Positions 9,787-19,313 are shown, counted from the first letter of the stretch. The stretch is DNA of 64,000 nt from Granulosicoccus sp. (GCA_020627685.1 JAHDGK010000008.1:52322-116321), one strand, 5' to 3'. Numbers and translations are program-made. The notes: a model not told the origin generated them from the sequence alone.

Positions 9787-9933
9787 ATGAATTTGATCGG
9801 AATGTTAAAAGCTGAGTCTCAAGAATTTAAGGTGATGGCCGAGGATGCAAGGGAAGGGGAACGTTTGATGCTGGTTAAGCCTAAGCAGCGCTTACCATTG
9901 GATTCTAGTACAACGGATGTCGGATATTCCTAA
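9787..9933 (+). CDS. Possible 48-residue small ORF overlapping the start of the diguanylate cyclase gene
   Basis: An ATG at 9787 opens a 48-codon frame that ends with TAA at 9931-9933, 17 bases inside the next gene. The peptide is charged (MNLIGMLKAESQEF start), with no membrane segment and no recognised domain. No ribosome binding site is visible before it. It could be a leader peptide coupled to translation of the cyclase, or chance. The rest of the 9628-9916 gap holds nothing clear. Confidence 0.2.
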   Translation: MNLIGMLKAESQEFKVMAEDAREGERLMLVKPKQRLPLDSSTTDVGYS

Positions 9934-11836
9934 CTCATTAACAGCTAGTAGACACAGTGAACCGCAGGATCGGCTGCGTTGGCTGGGTCTGTTTGTGCTG
10001 ACCACAGGCTTACTGTTAGTGCTGCTGGTAGTCCTTACACCGTCGAGTAATATTACGCGCTCATCGCTGGCTGGCTTGTCCTATTTGGAAGATCCTGCTG
10101 GGACGCTGACTGTCTCAGAGGTCGTAGCGTCCAAAGACAAATTTACGATTGCCGAGTCAGATACGCTTAATTTCGGCTTAACGGCGTCAACTCATTGGGT
10201 TTGGATAAAGCTTAACCGCCCATTTGGTTCCGCATCCTCACAGCTATATGTAGAACTGGGTTATCCGCATTTGGATGTGCTTCAGACCTACTATAACGTT
10301 AATGGTCGGTTTGAAATGCAACATAACCTTGGCGACTTAGTGAGTTTCAATAATCGGCCAGTGAAGGACAGAACCTGGGTGCTTCCTGTTGAATTCACCA
10401 TGCAAGATGCCAGTGTCGACGTATTAGTGCGAACACGATCCAAGGGGTCAGTACAATTACCGTTAATCATTCATACGGAAGAGAGCTATCGTTTAGCGGA
10501 TAGAAACGAGCAGCTTGTGCTGGGCTTGTACTACGGAATACTGTTTGGTTTACTAGCGTACAACATCTTACTGGCAGTAGGAACTCGCGAGAATTTATAT
10601 TTCGAGTACTGTGCTTATGTCGTATTTCAAGGCGTTTTTCAGTTTTCGCAAAACGGTCTTGCATTTGAATATTTCTGGCCAGAGGCGACCGGGTGGCATC
10701 AAGTTTCGATACCGATATTCGCTTGTTTTTCTCTGCTCTTCTGTACGCGTTTTACTCGCGTTTTCTTGAATGTTGACAGGCAACACTACTCAAAACTCTA
10801 TGTCTTATTCCGTGTTGTGGAATGCGCTTTTATCTTACTGGCATTAGCATCCTTCTATTTCGACAAGTCTCTGGTCATCATGTGTGTATCTATCGCCGTG
10901 ACACTTGCAGGGATGTTCATGCTGGGTGTTGCCTCTTATATTTACCTCAGAGGTGACCCGAATGCTCGATTGTATCTGTTGGCTTGGGGAGTATTGCTCT
11001 TCGGCATAATAGTTTATGCCGCGAAAACATTGGGTTTCTTGCCAGAACTCTTCATTACAGAATATTCTGTTCAAATTGGATCGGTCATTGAAATGGTGTT
11101 GCTCTCTTATGCATTGGCAGATCGCTTCAATCGCCTTAAGAACGAGAATATAAAAGTGCAGGAGGAAGCCTCAGCGACGCTAGAAATTAATGTGGCTCAG
11201 CGCACCCGGGAACTAGCAGACACTCTAGTGAAGTTAGAGAACGCAAATTCACAGTTGGAAGCCAGTGTTTTACGAGACCCTCTGACCAATATCTATAATC
11301 GTCGGCATTTTAATTTTGTGCTCGATGAAACCTTAGCTGAAGCCAAAGCATCTCAAACGCCTCTATCTTTGCTCATGATTGACATTGATCACTTCAAAAA
11401 CATCAACGATACACGAGGGCATTTGATGGGGGACGACGTTATTATCAGCGTCGCAAAAACGCTTGAAGCGTGTTGTGCCGGGTCGGCGTCAATCCCCGCA
11501 CGATTCGGTGGTGAAGAATTCGTTATCCTACTTCCAGATTTTTCTCAACAAGAGGCCTATGAAGTTGCTGAGAAAATTCGTCTTTCAGTTCAGGGCCTTG
11601 ATTTTAATGAAAATGCGGGTTCTCAATCTCTCAACGTTACTGTGAGCATTGGTGTGTCCAGTTTTGTCGGTGATAATAATTCTCACGATACAGCCTTAAA
11701 ACTTATTGATCGGGCTGATCAAGCATTATATTCGGCTAAGGCCTCGGGGAGAAATCAGTGTCAACAGTATCAATCGAATGATGCTGGTTCGGGATCCGAG
11801 CCTGGTTCCGAGCCTGGTGACACCTGGGCCGCCTGA
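9917..11836 (+). CDS. Membrane diguanylate cyclase with 7TMR-DISM sensor (7TMR-DISMED2 - 7TM - GGDEF)
   Basis: 639 residues. An N-terminal hydrophobic segment (~25-45) leads into a periplasmic 7TMR-DISMED2-like beta domain (to ~190). Seven hydrophobic segments (~195-400) are followed by a short coiled coil and a GGDEF domain (~450-615) with an intact ARFGGEEF active loop. The enzyme should make c-di-GMP in response to an extracytoplasmic, possibly carbohydrate-like, ligand. No RxxD product-inhibition motif precedes GGEEF, so classical I-site feedback is not expected. The C-terminus ends in a short Gly-Ser-Glu-Pro repeat. The HutZ-like gene follows after about 97 bases. Confidence 0.9.
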   Translation: MSDIPNSLTASRHSEPQDRLRWLGLFVLTTGLLLVLLVVLTPSSNITRSSLAGLSYLEDPAGTLTVSEVVASKDKFTIAESDTLNFGLTASTHWVWIKLNRPFGSASSQLYVELGYPHLDVLQTYYNVNGRFEMQHNLGDLVSFNNRPVKDRTWVLPVEFTMQDASVDVLVRTRSKGSVQLPLIIHTEESYRLADRNEQLVLGLYYGILFGLLAYNILLAVGTRENLYFEYCAYVVFQGVFQFSQNGLAFEYFWPEATGWHQVSIPIFACFSLLFCTRFTRVFLNVDRQHYSKLYVLFRVVECAFILLALASFYFDKSLVIMCVSIAVTLAGMFMLGVASYIYLRGDPNARLYLLAWGVLLFGIIVYAAKTLGFLPELFITEYSVQIGSVIEMVLLSYALADRFNRLKNENIKVQEEASATLEINVAQRTRELADTLVKLENANSQLEASVLRDPLTNIYNRRHFNFVLDETLAEAKASQTPLSLLMIDIDHFKNINDTRGHLMGDDVIISVAKTLEACCAGSASIPARFGGEEFVILLPDFSQQEAYEVAEKIRLSVQGLDFNENAGSQSLNVTVSIGVSSFVGDNNSHDTALKLIDRADQALYSAKASGRNQCQQYQSNDAGSGSEPGSEPGDTWAA

Positions 11837-11933
11837 AATTCTTTGCCTTGTACGGCATCAAAATTTAAGCATTTATCCCGTTCTCAGACTGTTCTATCAT
11901 TCAAGCTTATTAGGCTTTGTTTTTGAATATACC

Positions 11934-12440
11934 GTGACAGAACAAAAGAGAGATCCGGAAGATATCCTCGCGGCCTTAAAAGAGGGTGTGCAGAGTGCCG
12001 TATTAAGTACTCTGGGTGAAGATGGCGAGCCCCATAGTGGATACACTCCTTTCATATTCGATGATGCTCAGGACTCAGACCACCACATCATAATTTTTGT
12101 AAGTCAGCTTGCATTGCATACGCGTGATCTTTTAGCGAATAAAAAAGTCTCCGTTATGCTGATTGCTGATGAGTCCGCTTCAGATCAAATATTTGCGAGA
12201 ACTCGCGTCAGTTATCAATGTGCCGCTGAAGTCATTCACAAAGATACCCAACGATATGACGAACTGCTGGATAGCATGCAGGTAACACATGGCAAAATGA
12301 TCGGGCTTCTTCGAACGCTTCCCGATTTTGTACTGTTCAGGTTAAAACCATTTCACGGGCAATTTGTGATGGGGTTTGGACAAGCATTTGCGCTCACAGG
12401 CGAAAAGTTGAATCAGTTCGAACATAGCCGTCGCGCTTAA
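11934..12440 (+). CDS. HugZ/HutZ-like pyridoxamine-phosphate-oxidase-fold protein (putative heme-utilisation protein)
   Basis: 168 residues from GTG 11934; the open frame reaches back into the cyclase gene but has no family match there. The segment AVLSTLGEDGEPHSGYTPF and the end RLKPFHGQFVMGFGQAFAL match the split-barrel fold of HutZ/HugZ proteins. These bind heme and in some species degrade it to release iron. Length fits short HutZ (~176) rather than longer HugZ. No heme transport genes are next to it, so a heme role is by family only; another flavin/PNPOx-like function is possible. Confidence 0.75.
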   Translation: MTEQKRDPEDILAALKEGVQSAVLSTLGEDGEPHSGYTPFIFDDAQDSDHHIIIFVSQLALHTRDLLANKKVSVMLIADESASDQIFARTRVSYQCAAEVIHKDTQRYDELLDSMQVTHGKMIGLLRTLPDFVLFRLKPFHGQFVMGFGQAFALTGEKLNQFEHSRRA

Positions 12441-12502
12441 CGTCGGGTTACATATTCTGGCTCTTTCGCCGATATCTACCACAGAGTGTTGTGGAGATTG
12501 TA

Positions 12503-13093
12503 ATGAGTACTGGAATGTTAACCCTTATTGTCGCGGTCGCTGTTGCATTAGTCGGTGTAGCTATCTATAACCGACTGATATCGCTACGAAACCGAAATTC
12601 AAACGCCTTTTCTCAAATTGAAGTTCAACTGCAACGGCGTTACGAGCTTATCCCAAATCTTGTTGAAACCGCCAAAGCGTATATGGCCCACGAGGCGGAA
12701 ACGCTCTCGGCTGTAACCAAGGCTAGGAATGAGGCTTCATCAAGGTGTGAGGCTGCGGCGAAAAGCCCGGAAGACCCGTCACTGATTGGTGCGTTGGCAT
12801 CTGCTGAAGGGGCATTGAGCAGTGCTATGGGACGCCTGAATGTCGTAATGGAGGCGTATCCTGATCTGAAAGCTGACGCGCAGATGAGAGACCTAGGCGA
12901 AGAACTTGCATCTACAGAGAATCGTGTGGCCTTCGCCAGACAGGCGTATAGCGACGCTGTCATGTTGTACAACACGGCAAGGGAACAATTCCCGGCTGTG
13001 ATAGTCGCTAGTCTTTGCTCATTCAAAGAAGCGGATTTGTTTGAAGTCGATGATCCGGTAATGAAGGAGTCCGTTAAGGTCGCATTTGCATAA
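12503..13093 (+). CDS. lemA: LemA family membrane protein
   Basis: 196 residues from ATG 12503 (GGAG lies just upstream; a GTG at 12491 would add four residues). One N-terminal membrane segment (LTLIVAVAVALVGVAIYN) is followed by a helical cytoplasmic or periplasmic domain. YNRLISLRNRN and QIEVQLQRRYELIPNLVE are diagnostic of LemA. LemA proteins are often encoded with M48-type membrane metallopeptidases, as here (45 bases to the next gene), suggesting they act together in the membrane. The precise function of the family is not settled. Confidence 0.93.
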   Translation: MSTGMLTLIVAVAVALVGVAIYNRLISLRNRNSNAFSQIEVQLQRRYELIPNLVETAKAYMAHEAETLSAVTKARNEASSRCEAAAKSPEDPSLIGALASAEGALSSAMGRLNVVMEAYPDLKADAQMRDLGEELASTENRVAFARQAYSDAVMLYNTAREQFPAVIVASLCSFKEADLFEVDDPVMKESVKVAFA

Positions 13094-13137
13094 CAGTCGT
13101 TATGTAATACCTTTGTGGATGTGGGTTCGTTGTATCG

Positions 13138-14967
13138 ATGAATTTCTTTGACCAGCAGTCAATTCGAAGAAGACAGTCAGCTTTTTTGCTTGTGTGTTTT
13201 TTCTTGGCAATGGTCGTCACCGCGGCGTTTATTCATATTGCAGTGGGCGCTGTAGCCGTCCTGTTCGGTCAGTCGAACCGCCTTTTTGAGCCTTCATTGC
13301 CTGCCTTGGCTCTGACCGGATTGGTTTGGGCAACCATTTTGTTGGGTGCTTTTTTCAGAAGCCTGGACGTTAAGGCTGGTGGGGCAATCCTCGCGCGGCG
13401 ATTTGGTGCTGTGCACGCGTCTGATCGTTCCAGATTCGAATTAGAGCAACAATTGCTCAATGTTGTTGCAGAGATGTCCATTGCATCCGGTACTCCTCAA
13501 CCAGAAGTATACATATTGAGGAAAGAATCGAGCATCAATGCATTCGTCGTAGGTGCAGCGCAGACAGAAGGACAGCCTGAACGTTACGCTATTGTGGTCA
13601 CGCAGGGTGCGTTAGAAAGCTTTAATAGAGATGAACTTCAAGCTGTTGTTGCGCATGAGTTCGGACACATATGTAATGGTGATTTGCCCATCAATATGAG
13701 TTTGCTTATCGCATTGAGTGGCTTAATGGCGATTGATGAAGTTGGAAAGATTCTGGTCGGAAAGCACCCCGATGAATTGTTACATCCCGGTGTAATCGTC
13801 GGGTATTTTTTAATAGCTTTGGGTAGCGTTGGAGTCTTCCTCGGCAAATTGATACGCAGCGCGTTTTCACGTCAACGTGAATATCTGGCAGACTCATCGG
13901 CAGTGCAGTTCACCCGTAATCCGTATGCTATGGCCTCAGCATTGAGCGTTATTAAACAGCATCAGAATGAGCCTGCGTTGCACGGGGTTCATGCGAATGA
14001 GCTAGCCCATGTTTGTTTTCAATCCGGTGGTATTAAAAATTTTTACCAGCGAATTTTATCCAGTCATCCTCAGTTACAGAAACGCATTGATGCTATTGAT
14101 CCTCACTTTGATATCAAGAGCCGAAAAGTCGATCGCTCTACTGACAATCAGGTTGAATCAGGGGTGTCGGGTGGAAACCGGGGTGGCGTGACTTCTGATG
14201 TGCAGCCCGTACATAATTTATCTGACGGTGCCATCATCTTGCTATCTGATGCCCGTAATAGCATTGCTGTTCTATTTGCATTGTTTGTTTGCAATGATGT
14301 TAGTAAGCAGGCTGATTTTTATAGCGCAGCCGCCTTTGCATTTGATAAGAAATTCTCAGCCCGAATAAAAGAGATAAAGCGGATTCTTGGTGATGAGTTG
14401 AACACGAAAAAGCTCGCAATCATTGAATTGGCGACGCAAACACTTCGCACATCTGTTGAACCATCCGCAAGGCAGAGCCTGCTAAAAAAGCTTGAGAGTC
14501 TTTTATCGGTGGGTGATGATTATGATCTTATGTCCTATGCCAGTCTCCAGCTGATAAGAGGCAAACTGGATATCGAATTTCCAGTCATCAAAACACTGGC
14601 AGACGATCATATGGCCAAGGGCCGAAATGCAAAAGCATTCGATGAAATGGGCAGTGAGTTTGCGTTGCTGTTGTCCTTGATGATTGAGTCTTCAGGATCG
14701 TCTCAGGCTGAACAGGAGAAAGAGTTCGAGCGGGTGCTCAAGTGCTACACGAATACTCAGTACCCTCGAAGAACCAGTCGAGAGACAGGTATTGTTTCGG
14801 AGGTAGCTGCGGCCTTTCAAACCCTGTATGTGCAGCCTATGGCTATCCGTGAAGCTTTTGTTCAGCATTGCGTAGAGATTGTTCAAAAGGACGGTCACAT
14901 TGCGCGTGCCGAACAAACATTGCTTGATCTATTTGCTGCAAGTTTGGGTTGTCAGTATGCAGCTTAA
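13138..14967 (+). CDS. M48-family membrane metallopeptidase with C-terminal helical (TerB-like) extension
   Basis: 609 residues. Two N-terminal membrane segments (~15-45 and ~55-75), then an HtpX/Ste24-like peptidase core with VVAHEFGH (HExxH zinc site, ~170-180), two further hydrophobic segments and SRQREYLAD, which supplies the third zinc ligand (ExxxD type). The C-terminal ~300 residues exceed a normal HtpX; the end (DGHIARAEQTLLDLFA) looks like a TerB-type acidic helical domain. With LemA it probably forms a membrane proteolysis unit. It is convergent with the phosphodiesterase gene. Confidence 0.9.
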   Translation: MNFFDQQSIRRRQSAFLLVCFFLAMVVTAAFIHIAVGAVAVLFGQSNRLFEPSLPALALTGLVWATILLGAFFRSLDVKAGGAILARRFGAVHASDRSRFELEQQLLNVVAEMSIASGTPQPEVYILRKESSINAFVVGAAQTEGQPERYAIVVTQGALESFNRDELQAVVAHEFGHICNGDLPINMSLLIALSGLMAIDEVGKILVGKHPDELLHPGVIVGYFLIALGSVGVFLGKLIRSAFSRQREYLADSSAVQFTRNPYAMASALSVIKQHQNEPALHGVHANELAHVCFQSGGIKNFYQRILSSHPQLQKRIDAIDPHFDIKSRKVDRSTDNQVESGVSGGNRGGVTSDVQPVHNLSDGAIILLSDARNSIAVLFALFVCNDVSKQADFYSAAAFAFDKKFSARIKEIKRILGDELNTKKLAIIELATQTLRTSVEPSARQSLLKKLESLLSVGDDYDLMSYASLQLIRGKLDIEFPVIKTLADDHMAKGRNAKAFDEMGSEFALLLSLMIESSGSSQAEQEKEFERVLKCYTNTQYPRRTSRETGIVSEVAAAFQTLYVQPMAIREAFVQHCVEIVQKDGHIARAEQTLLDLFAASLGCQYAA

Positions 14968-14991
14968 GACTCGTAAATTCTAACGGCTAGT

Positions 14992-15879
14992 TTATTTCGT
15001 AAGCGTTGGTTTTTTGCCGAGTAGTTGACATGCCAAATCTACCCGGTCAGTAACAATGCCGTTTACACCTCTGGCTACCAACTTCTCCATTTGAGCGCTG
15101 GTATTAATCGTCCAATACACGGCTGATATGCCTTTGCCCTGGGCAAATTTAATAAACTTGTTGGTCGCGAGTGGGAGGCCGTAGTAGGCGGTTGGAATTT
15201 GAAGGTACTGAAATTTCAAGCTTCGACTCAGGTTCCTACCGAAATAGAGTCGTGCGACTTCGGCTTGCGATGCCGCGGTAGTCACACCCGGTGCAAATTC
15301 CCTGAACTGAGCCAATGCCTGCCCATGGAAACTACCAATATTCACCCGGTGTTGAGCGTTTGCTTTTTCGATACATTCGGCGACCGCTTTTGCGGCAATG
15401 TCTGAATTATCTTTTATGTCTATGTTGATGCGTGTGTTTGGAAATCGCTCGAATAAATCAGACAAGGTCATAAAGGTAATGCCTTTGCCGCGGTAACTGA
15501 TTCCCTGCAAATCGGTAAAGTGCCAACCGGCGTCAAGCTTTTTGAGTTCACTTTCACTGTAGCTGCGTACATCGCCCTGGCCATTGCACGTTCGGTCAAC
15601 ACGTTTGTCATGGGTGACGATGACTTGATTGTCCCGACTCAACCGGACATCAATCTCTAAAATATCCGCACCAAAACCCAGAGCCATCTCAAACGCCGTC
15701 GCCGTATTCTCCGGCGCCAGCAAGGTGCTCCCGCGATGCGCGTACACATCGATATCCGCCTTGGGGTCCGACCCCGGTAGGTGGTTGATTTTGTTGGGGG
15801 GAGTGTTGTTCAAAGGGCTTTGAAAACCGCTTAATGACGATAGATTAGGTATTCTGGGCTGAATCTTGAAACAAAACAA
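14992..15879 (-). CDS. Glycerophosphodiester phosphodiesterase
   Basis: The catalytic TIM-barrel family is clear from YAHRGSTLLAPENTATAF, ADILEIDVRLSRD and VTHDKRVDRTCNGQG, which carry the His, Arg and Glu/Asp metal and substrate residues. It splits glycerophosphodiesters to glycerol-3-phosphate and an alcohol. No signal peptide is evident, so a cytoplasmic UgpQ-like role is likely. The listed start is TTG (15879) and gives ~50 residues before the AHRG motif, unusually many; TTG 15813 is another option. If 15879 is right, it lies 5 bases from the divergent PDZ-protein start, leaving no promoter space. Confidence 0.88.
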   Translation of the reverse strand: MFCFKIQPRIPNLSSLSGFQSPLNNTPPNKINHLPGSDPKADIDVYAHRGSTLLAPENTATAFEMALGFGADILEIDVRLSRDNQVIVTHDKRVDRTCNGQGDVRSYSESELKKLDAGWHFTDLQGISYRGKGITFMTLSDLFERFPNTRINIDIKDNSDIAAKAVAECIEKANAQHRVNIGSFHGQALAQFREFAPGVTTAASQAEVARLYFGRNLSRSLKFQYLQIPTAYYGLPLATNKFIKFAQGKGISAVYWTINTSAQMEKLVARGVNGIVTDRVDLACQLLGKKPTLTK

Positions 15880-15884
15880 ACGTT

Positions 15885-16814
15885 ATGGCTAACGAAATTC
15901 AAGGAAATATGCTGACTCACAGTGCTATCGCCGTTTTTGCCGGTGCTTTGGGGTGTGTGGCAACGCTATTTGCCGTCGGTGTTTTCGATACAGAAGAGAC
16001 GGAGGCGATCGAAGTAAACGCAACCACTGAAGCGTTGGTGGCATCCGACAACACGTCGCTGAATCCTGGGATTCAACAACCCGAATTGACGCTTGAAGCA
16101 CTGCAGAGTGAGATTTTGTCTGCGCAGCAGGAAAGATCTCAAATGGCAGAGACGTTGGTGCAAATGTCCCGGGAACTAGAGAATGCCCAGAAGCAGCTTG
16201 AATCGTTTGCCGAAAGCGATGCAACGCGGCTTGCTTTAGCCTCTGCCGCTGCAGCGCAACCGCAGATTCCGCAGGCACAGGAAAATCGTTTTAGATCTCC
16301 CAGCCGTTTAAGTGGTGAGGAGCGGCTGAATAATATGCTGGCCGCTGGTATTGATGAGCAAACAGCGAGAGATTTGCAAAATCGTCGTGATCAGCATCAG
16401 CTAGCAAGATTAGAGTTGTTCGATCAAGCTGCACGGGAAGGTTGGGATGAATCTGACGTACTGAATGAAAAGTTGGCCGAACTCGATGCTAAGCGTATCA
16501 ATCTGAGAGATGAAATCGGTGACGATGCTTATGATCGCTTGCTGTTTGAATCCGGAGATGCAAACCGCGTCAGCATCGCATCAGTAATTACTGGATCGGC
16601 TGCAGAAATTGCTGGTTTAGAAGTCGGAGATCTCATCACCAACTACGACAATGAGCGAGTCTTTAGCGTTCGAGAACTACAACAGGCAACTCGCTCAGGC
16701 ACCAAAGGCGAGTACGTGCAAATACTGTTTGATCGTGGTGGCAGATTGTTGAGCGCCGATATCCCGCGTGGTCCTATGGGAGTGACGCTAAGTACTTCCA
16801 CCGTGATGCCTTAG
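15885..16814 (+). CDS. Membrane-anchored PDZ-domain protein
   Basis: 309 residues, with one hydrophobic N-terminal segment (SAIAVFAGALGCVATLFAVGV). A helical, partly coiled-coil middle (~70-230) precedes a C-terminal PDZ domain: ITGSAAEIAGLEVGDLITNY begins its ligand-binding part. No protease motif is present, so it is probably an adaptor or regulator in the periplasm rather than an enzyme. An ATG at 15909 with AAGGAA just before it is an alternative start and would ease the tight divergence from the phosphodiesterase gene. The stop codon lies inside the loop of a strong hairpin. Confidence 0.72.
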   Translation: MANEIQGNMLTHSAIAVFAGALGCVATLFAVGVFDTEETEAIEVNATTEALVASDNTSLNPGIQQPELTLEALQSEILSAQQERSQMAETLVQMSRELENAQKQLESFAESDATRLALASAAAAQPQIPQAQENRFRSPSRLSGEERLNNMLAAGIDEQTARDLQNRRDQHQLARLELFDQAAREGWDESDVLNEKLAELDAKRINLRDEIGDDAYDRLLFESGDANRVSIASVITGSAAEIAGLEVGDLITNYDNERVFSVRELQQATRSGTKGEYVQILFDRGGRLLSADIPRGPMGVTLSTSTVMP

Positions 16815-16828
16815 CGTCAGGCATCACG
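16802..16828. terminator. Hairpin between convergent genes (terminator-like)
   Basis: CGTGATGCCT (16802-16811) and AGGCATCACG (16819-16828) form a perfect 10-bp stem with a 7-base loop that contains the stop codon of the PDZ gene. Downstream on the plus strand the bases are only moderately T-rich (ATTCTTG). Its place between two convergent genes fits a terminator, possibly working both ways; termination is inferred. Confidence 0.55.
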
Positions 16829-16852
16829 ATTCTTGTAGCTATAACCAGCTGA

Positions 16853-17773
16853 TTAGTAAACCTCAGCTTCTATGACCATCGTTGCTTCCAGAGAAGCTCC
16901 GGGCGCTAAAACTTGAGTGCCGGATTCAATAGAGCGCGACGCCAGATTGAAAGCATCGTTTGCATTGGTCACAGGTTCTACGGCGAAGTGGGGCATATCG
17001 GGGTTAAACAAAATCAAATACTCACACAAAGCGCTGGACGCCATAACGAGCTTAATTCCACCTTCCTGCCAATCGATCACACACTTGCCTTGTAAGCCTG
17101 ACAGGCAACAATCGATTCTTTGATCTGCGTCAAGACGCTTGGATTGCCTGAAGTCGAGTTCTGGTGGTAATTCGACAGCTGCGCCATCGGGAAGGCAATC
17201 GCCTGCGGCGTCTGGGAATACCCCTGTGACGGGTAATGTCAGCGTCGCTTCAGAGCCGTTGACCTGTCGCACAAAATACGGATGCCAACCAAAGCCTGCC
17301 GGCATATCGGTATCACCCTCGTTGGTCAGTTTGATATTACTCGTCAGTGTTGTTCCATCAACTCTCTGTTCTATCTCAGCCGATATTGGCCAAGGCCAGT
17401 TTACGTCTGTGTGATTCACTGTATCGATTCGGCAAATTAACGTTTGCGAATCCTGCTTGACGACCTGCCAAGGCAGTTTTCTCAAAGCGCCGTGTATTGC
17501 ATGAGCTTCGGCGTTTTCAAGCTGCACAGTCCGGCCCTGATGTTCAAACCGGCCATCTCTTATACGATTGCTGTACGGCAGCATGTGAAAATTGGCAGCC
17601 GCCAGCGGTGCATCTAAAGATTGCCCGGCTCTAGGGCCGTCGGCGGGTCGGCAGTCCGGCACTACCGCATGCCAGGCTCCATCACGAAAGACTTCCGCTG
17701 CCATCCATTGAACGCCTTCCTCAGGCTCGCTCCAAAGCCGCCAAGTGTCCGATTCGATGAGTGCGAGTGACAT
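16853..17773 (-). CDS. Aldose 1-epimerase (galactose mutarotase) family protein
   Basis: 306 residues with the mutarotase-like beta-sandwich signatures PYSNRIRDGRF, AHAIHGALRKLPW (catalytic His region) and MPAGFGWHPYF (second His), plus a Glu near the C-terminus (FAVEPVTNANDAF). Family members interconvert alpha and beta anomers of sugars, or act on hexose-6-phosphates. There is no neighbouring sugar operon to identify the substrate. The ATG at 17773 has AAGGAC upstream. It is divergent from the IalB-like gene. Confidence 0.88.
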   Translation of the reverse strand: MSLALIESDTWRLWSEPEEGVQWMAAEVFRDGAWHAVVPDCRPADGPRAGQSLDAPLAAANFHMLPYSNRIRDGRFEHQGRTVQLENAEAHAIHGALRKLPWQVVKQDSQTLICRIDTVNHTDVNWPWPISAEIEQRVDGTTLTSNIKLTNEGDTDMPAGFGWHPYFVRQVNGSEATLTLPVTGVFPDAAGDCLPDGAAVELPPELDFRQSKRLDADQRIDCCLSGLQGKCVIDWQEGGIKLVMASSALCEYLILFNPDMPHFAVEPVTNANDAFNLASRSIESGTQVLAPGASLEATMVIEAEVY

Positions 17774-17930
17774 GTTTTGTCCTTATAGATTTCAAAATTG
17801 AAGGGAAGTCTCATCGTATCGCACTAAAATCAGTCCAGGTTGTCATGTATGGAGATCTTGCGAGAGCGCCATCCCGTACCTACACTTGCGTGGCAGGATC
17901 CGTCAATTTTTTAATCCCAAAGGATATAAA

Positions 17931-18551
17931 GTGATTTTTCGATTGTCATTAGTAGCCAGAATCGCCTGTTGTGTTGCAGGTGTCGCCTTAGTTAATCCTG
18001 CGTTCGGCCAATCGGATGGGGGTGGTTTGAAACTAGGTCAGCCCGCAGCTAACAATACGTTGGATCTGGGAGCTGCCGATAAACAGGCCCCTCCGCCACA
18101 GCCAGCGACTGCTCAAGGTGCGGGCAAACGCACTCAGTATGGGGACTGGGATGTTGCCTGTGACGCGAATGGAGTGAACTGCGCCATGGCCCAAATCGGC
18201 AATGACGGCACGGGAACGCCTGTTCTGGAAATGGTCATACGAAAGTTAGACGAGCCGCTTGAGGTTGGCGAGCGTACTGCTACAGCCGTACTCGATGTCA
18301 TCACACCGTTGGGCGTGGTTTTGACGGAAGGTTTGGCGATTAAAATTGATGATGGTCCTAACGAGTCTGCGCCATTTCAAATTTGTACCGAGCAGGGCTG
18401 CCTGGTGCGCGAACCTGTGGATGATGATCTGATCACCCGGTTAAAGCGCGGGAATACAGCAAGGGTTTCTGTCATTGCCGCCAATCAGGGTGAAGTGACT
18501 GCTGCGATCTCCTTGAAAGGATTTACCAAAGCCTACGACTCTTTGAAATAG
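17931..18551 (+). CDS. Invasion-associated locus B (IalB)-like exported protein
   Basis: 206 residues from GTG 17931, chosen because AAAGGA sits 6-7 bases upstream and the protein then opens with a proper signal peptide (ending VNPAFG/QS). A Pro/Gln-rich linker precedes the domain. TQYGDWDVACD opens it, followed by paired cysteines and ICTEQGCLVREPV, both typical of IalB family proteins. The name comes from Bartonella; in environmental bacteria the role is unknown, probably periplasmic. The SDR gene starts 15 bases downstream, so they may be co-transcribed. Confidence 0.78.
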   Translation: MIFRLSLVARIACCVAGVALVNPAFGQSDGGGLKLGQPAANNTLDLGAADKQAPPPQPATAQGAGKRTQYGDWDVACDANGVNCAMAQIGNDGTGTPVLEMVIRKLDEPLEVGERTATAVLDVITPLGVVLTEGLAIKIDDGPNESAPFQICTEQGCLVREPVDDDLITRLKRGNTARVSVIAANQGEVTAAISLKGFTKAYDSLK

Positions 18552-18566
18552 AGTCTATAAATTCGC

Positions 18567-19313
18567 ATGGACGCCCCTTTGAAAATTGCCATCGTTGGCG
18601 CCAGCGGTGGTATCGGGGCGGCTTTGCTCGACCTGCTGGCTGACCGAGATGATGTTGCATCCATCCACGCAAGTTACTTTAAGTCGCCAGCCGGTAGCTC
18701 GCTCGGCAGCGTGGGAAACTTCGGTAATAGTACGGAAATAATCTGGAGCGAACTGGACGCATCAGACGATGCCTCTGTCCAAGCCTGGATGGCAAGCGTG
18801 GGTCAAATAGATTGGCTGATCAATTGTGTTGGCATGCTTCACACACAAACGAAAGGGCCGGAAAAATCGATAAAGCACCTTGACGCTGAACACTTCGCCA
18901 TGAGTATGAGTGTGAATTGCCTGCCTACCATGTTGCTTGCAAAATATGCATCGGCTGCACTCAAAGGCAGCCAAAACGGAATCTTCGCAACCGTGTCAGC
19001 GCGAGTCGGCAGCATTGAAGACAACAAACTAGGTGGTTGGTACAGCTATAGAGCGTCTAAAGCCGCTTTGAACATGGTGTTGAAATGCTTGTCCATAGAA
19101 TGGCAGCGAACATTGAAAAATGTACGCGTTCTCTCACTACACCCGGGCACTACCGATTCTCGCTTATCGAAGCCCTTTCAGAACAATGTACCAGAGGGGA
19201 GTCTTTTTAGCCCCGAAAAGACTGCCACACTGTTGCTAGCGCAACTTGATTCCGCAAAGTCCCACCCCAGCGGGCGCTTTATTGCATACGACGGACAGGA
19301 AATCCCGTGGTAG
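18567..19313 (+). CDS. Short-chain dehydrogenase/reductase (C-factor-like)
   Basis: 248 residues with the Rossmann motif GASGGIG at residues ~11-17, a central NCVGML in place of NNAG, a catalytic Ser in TVSARVGS and YSYRASK as the catalytic Tyr-x3-Lys. The ending ([14 protein letters not shown]) resembles the CsgA/C-factor subgroup of single-domain SDRs. The substrate cannot be told. Its last 35 bases overlap the 3' end of ttcA on the other strand. Confidence 0.87.
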   Translation: MDAPLKIAIVGASGGIGAALLDLLADRDDVASIHASYFKSPAGSSLGSVGNFGNSTEIIWSELDASDDASVQAWMASVGQIDWLINCVGMLHTQTKGPEKSIKHLDAEHFAMSMSVNCLPTMLLAKYASAALKGSQNGIFATVSARVGSIEDNKLGGWYSYRASKAALNMVLKCLSIEWQRTLKNVRVLSLHPGTTDSRLSKPFQNNVPEGSLFSPEKTATLLLAQLDSAKSHPSGRFIAYDGQEIPW

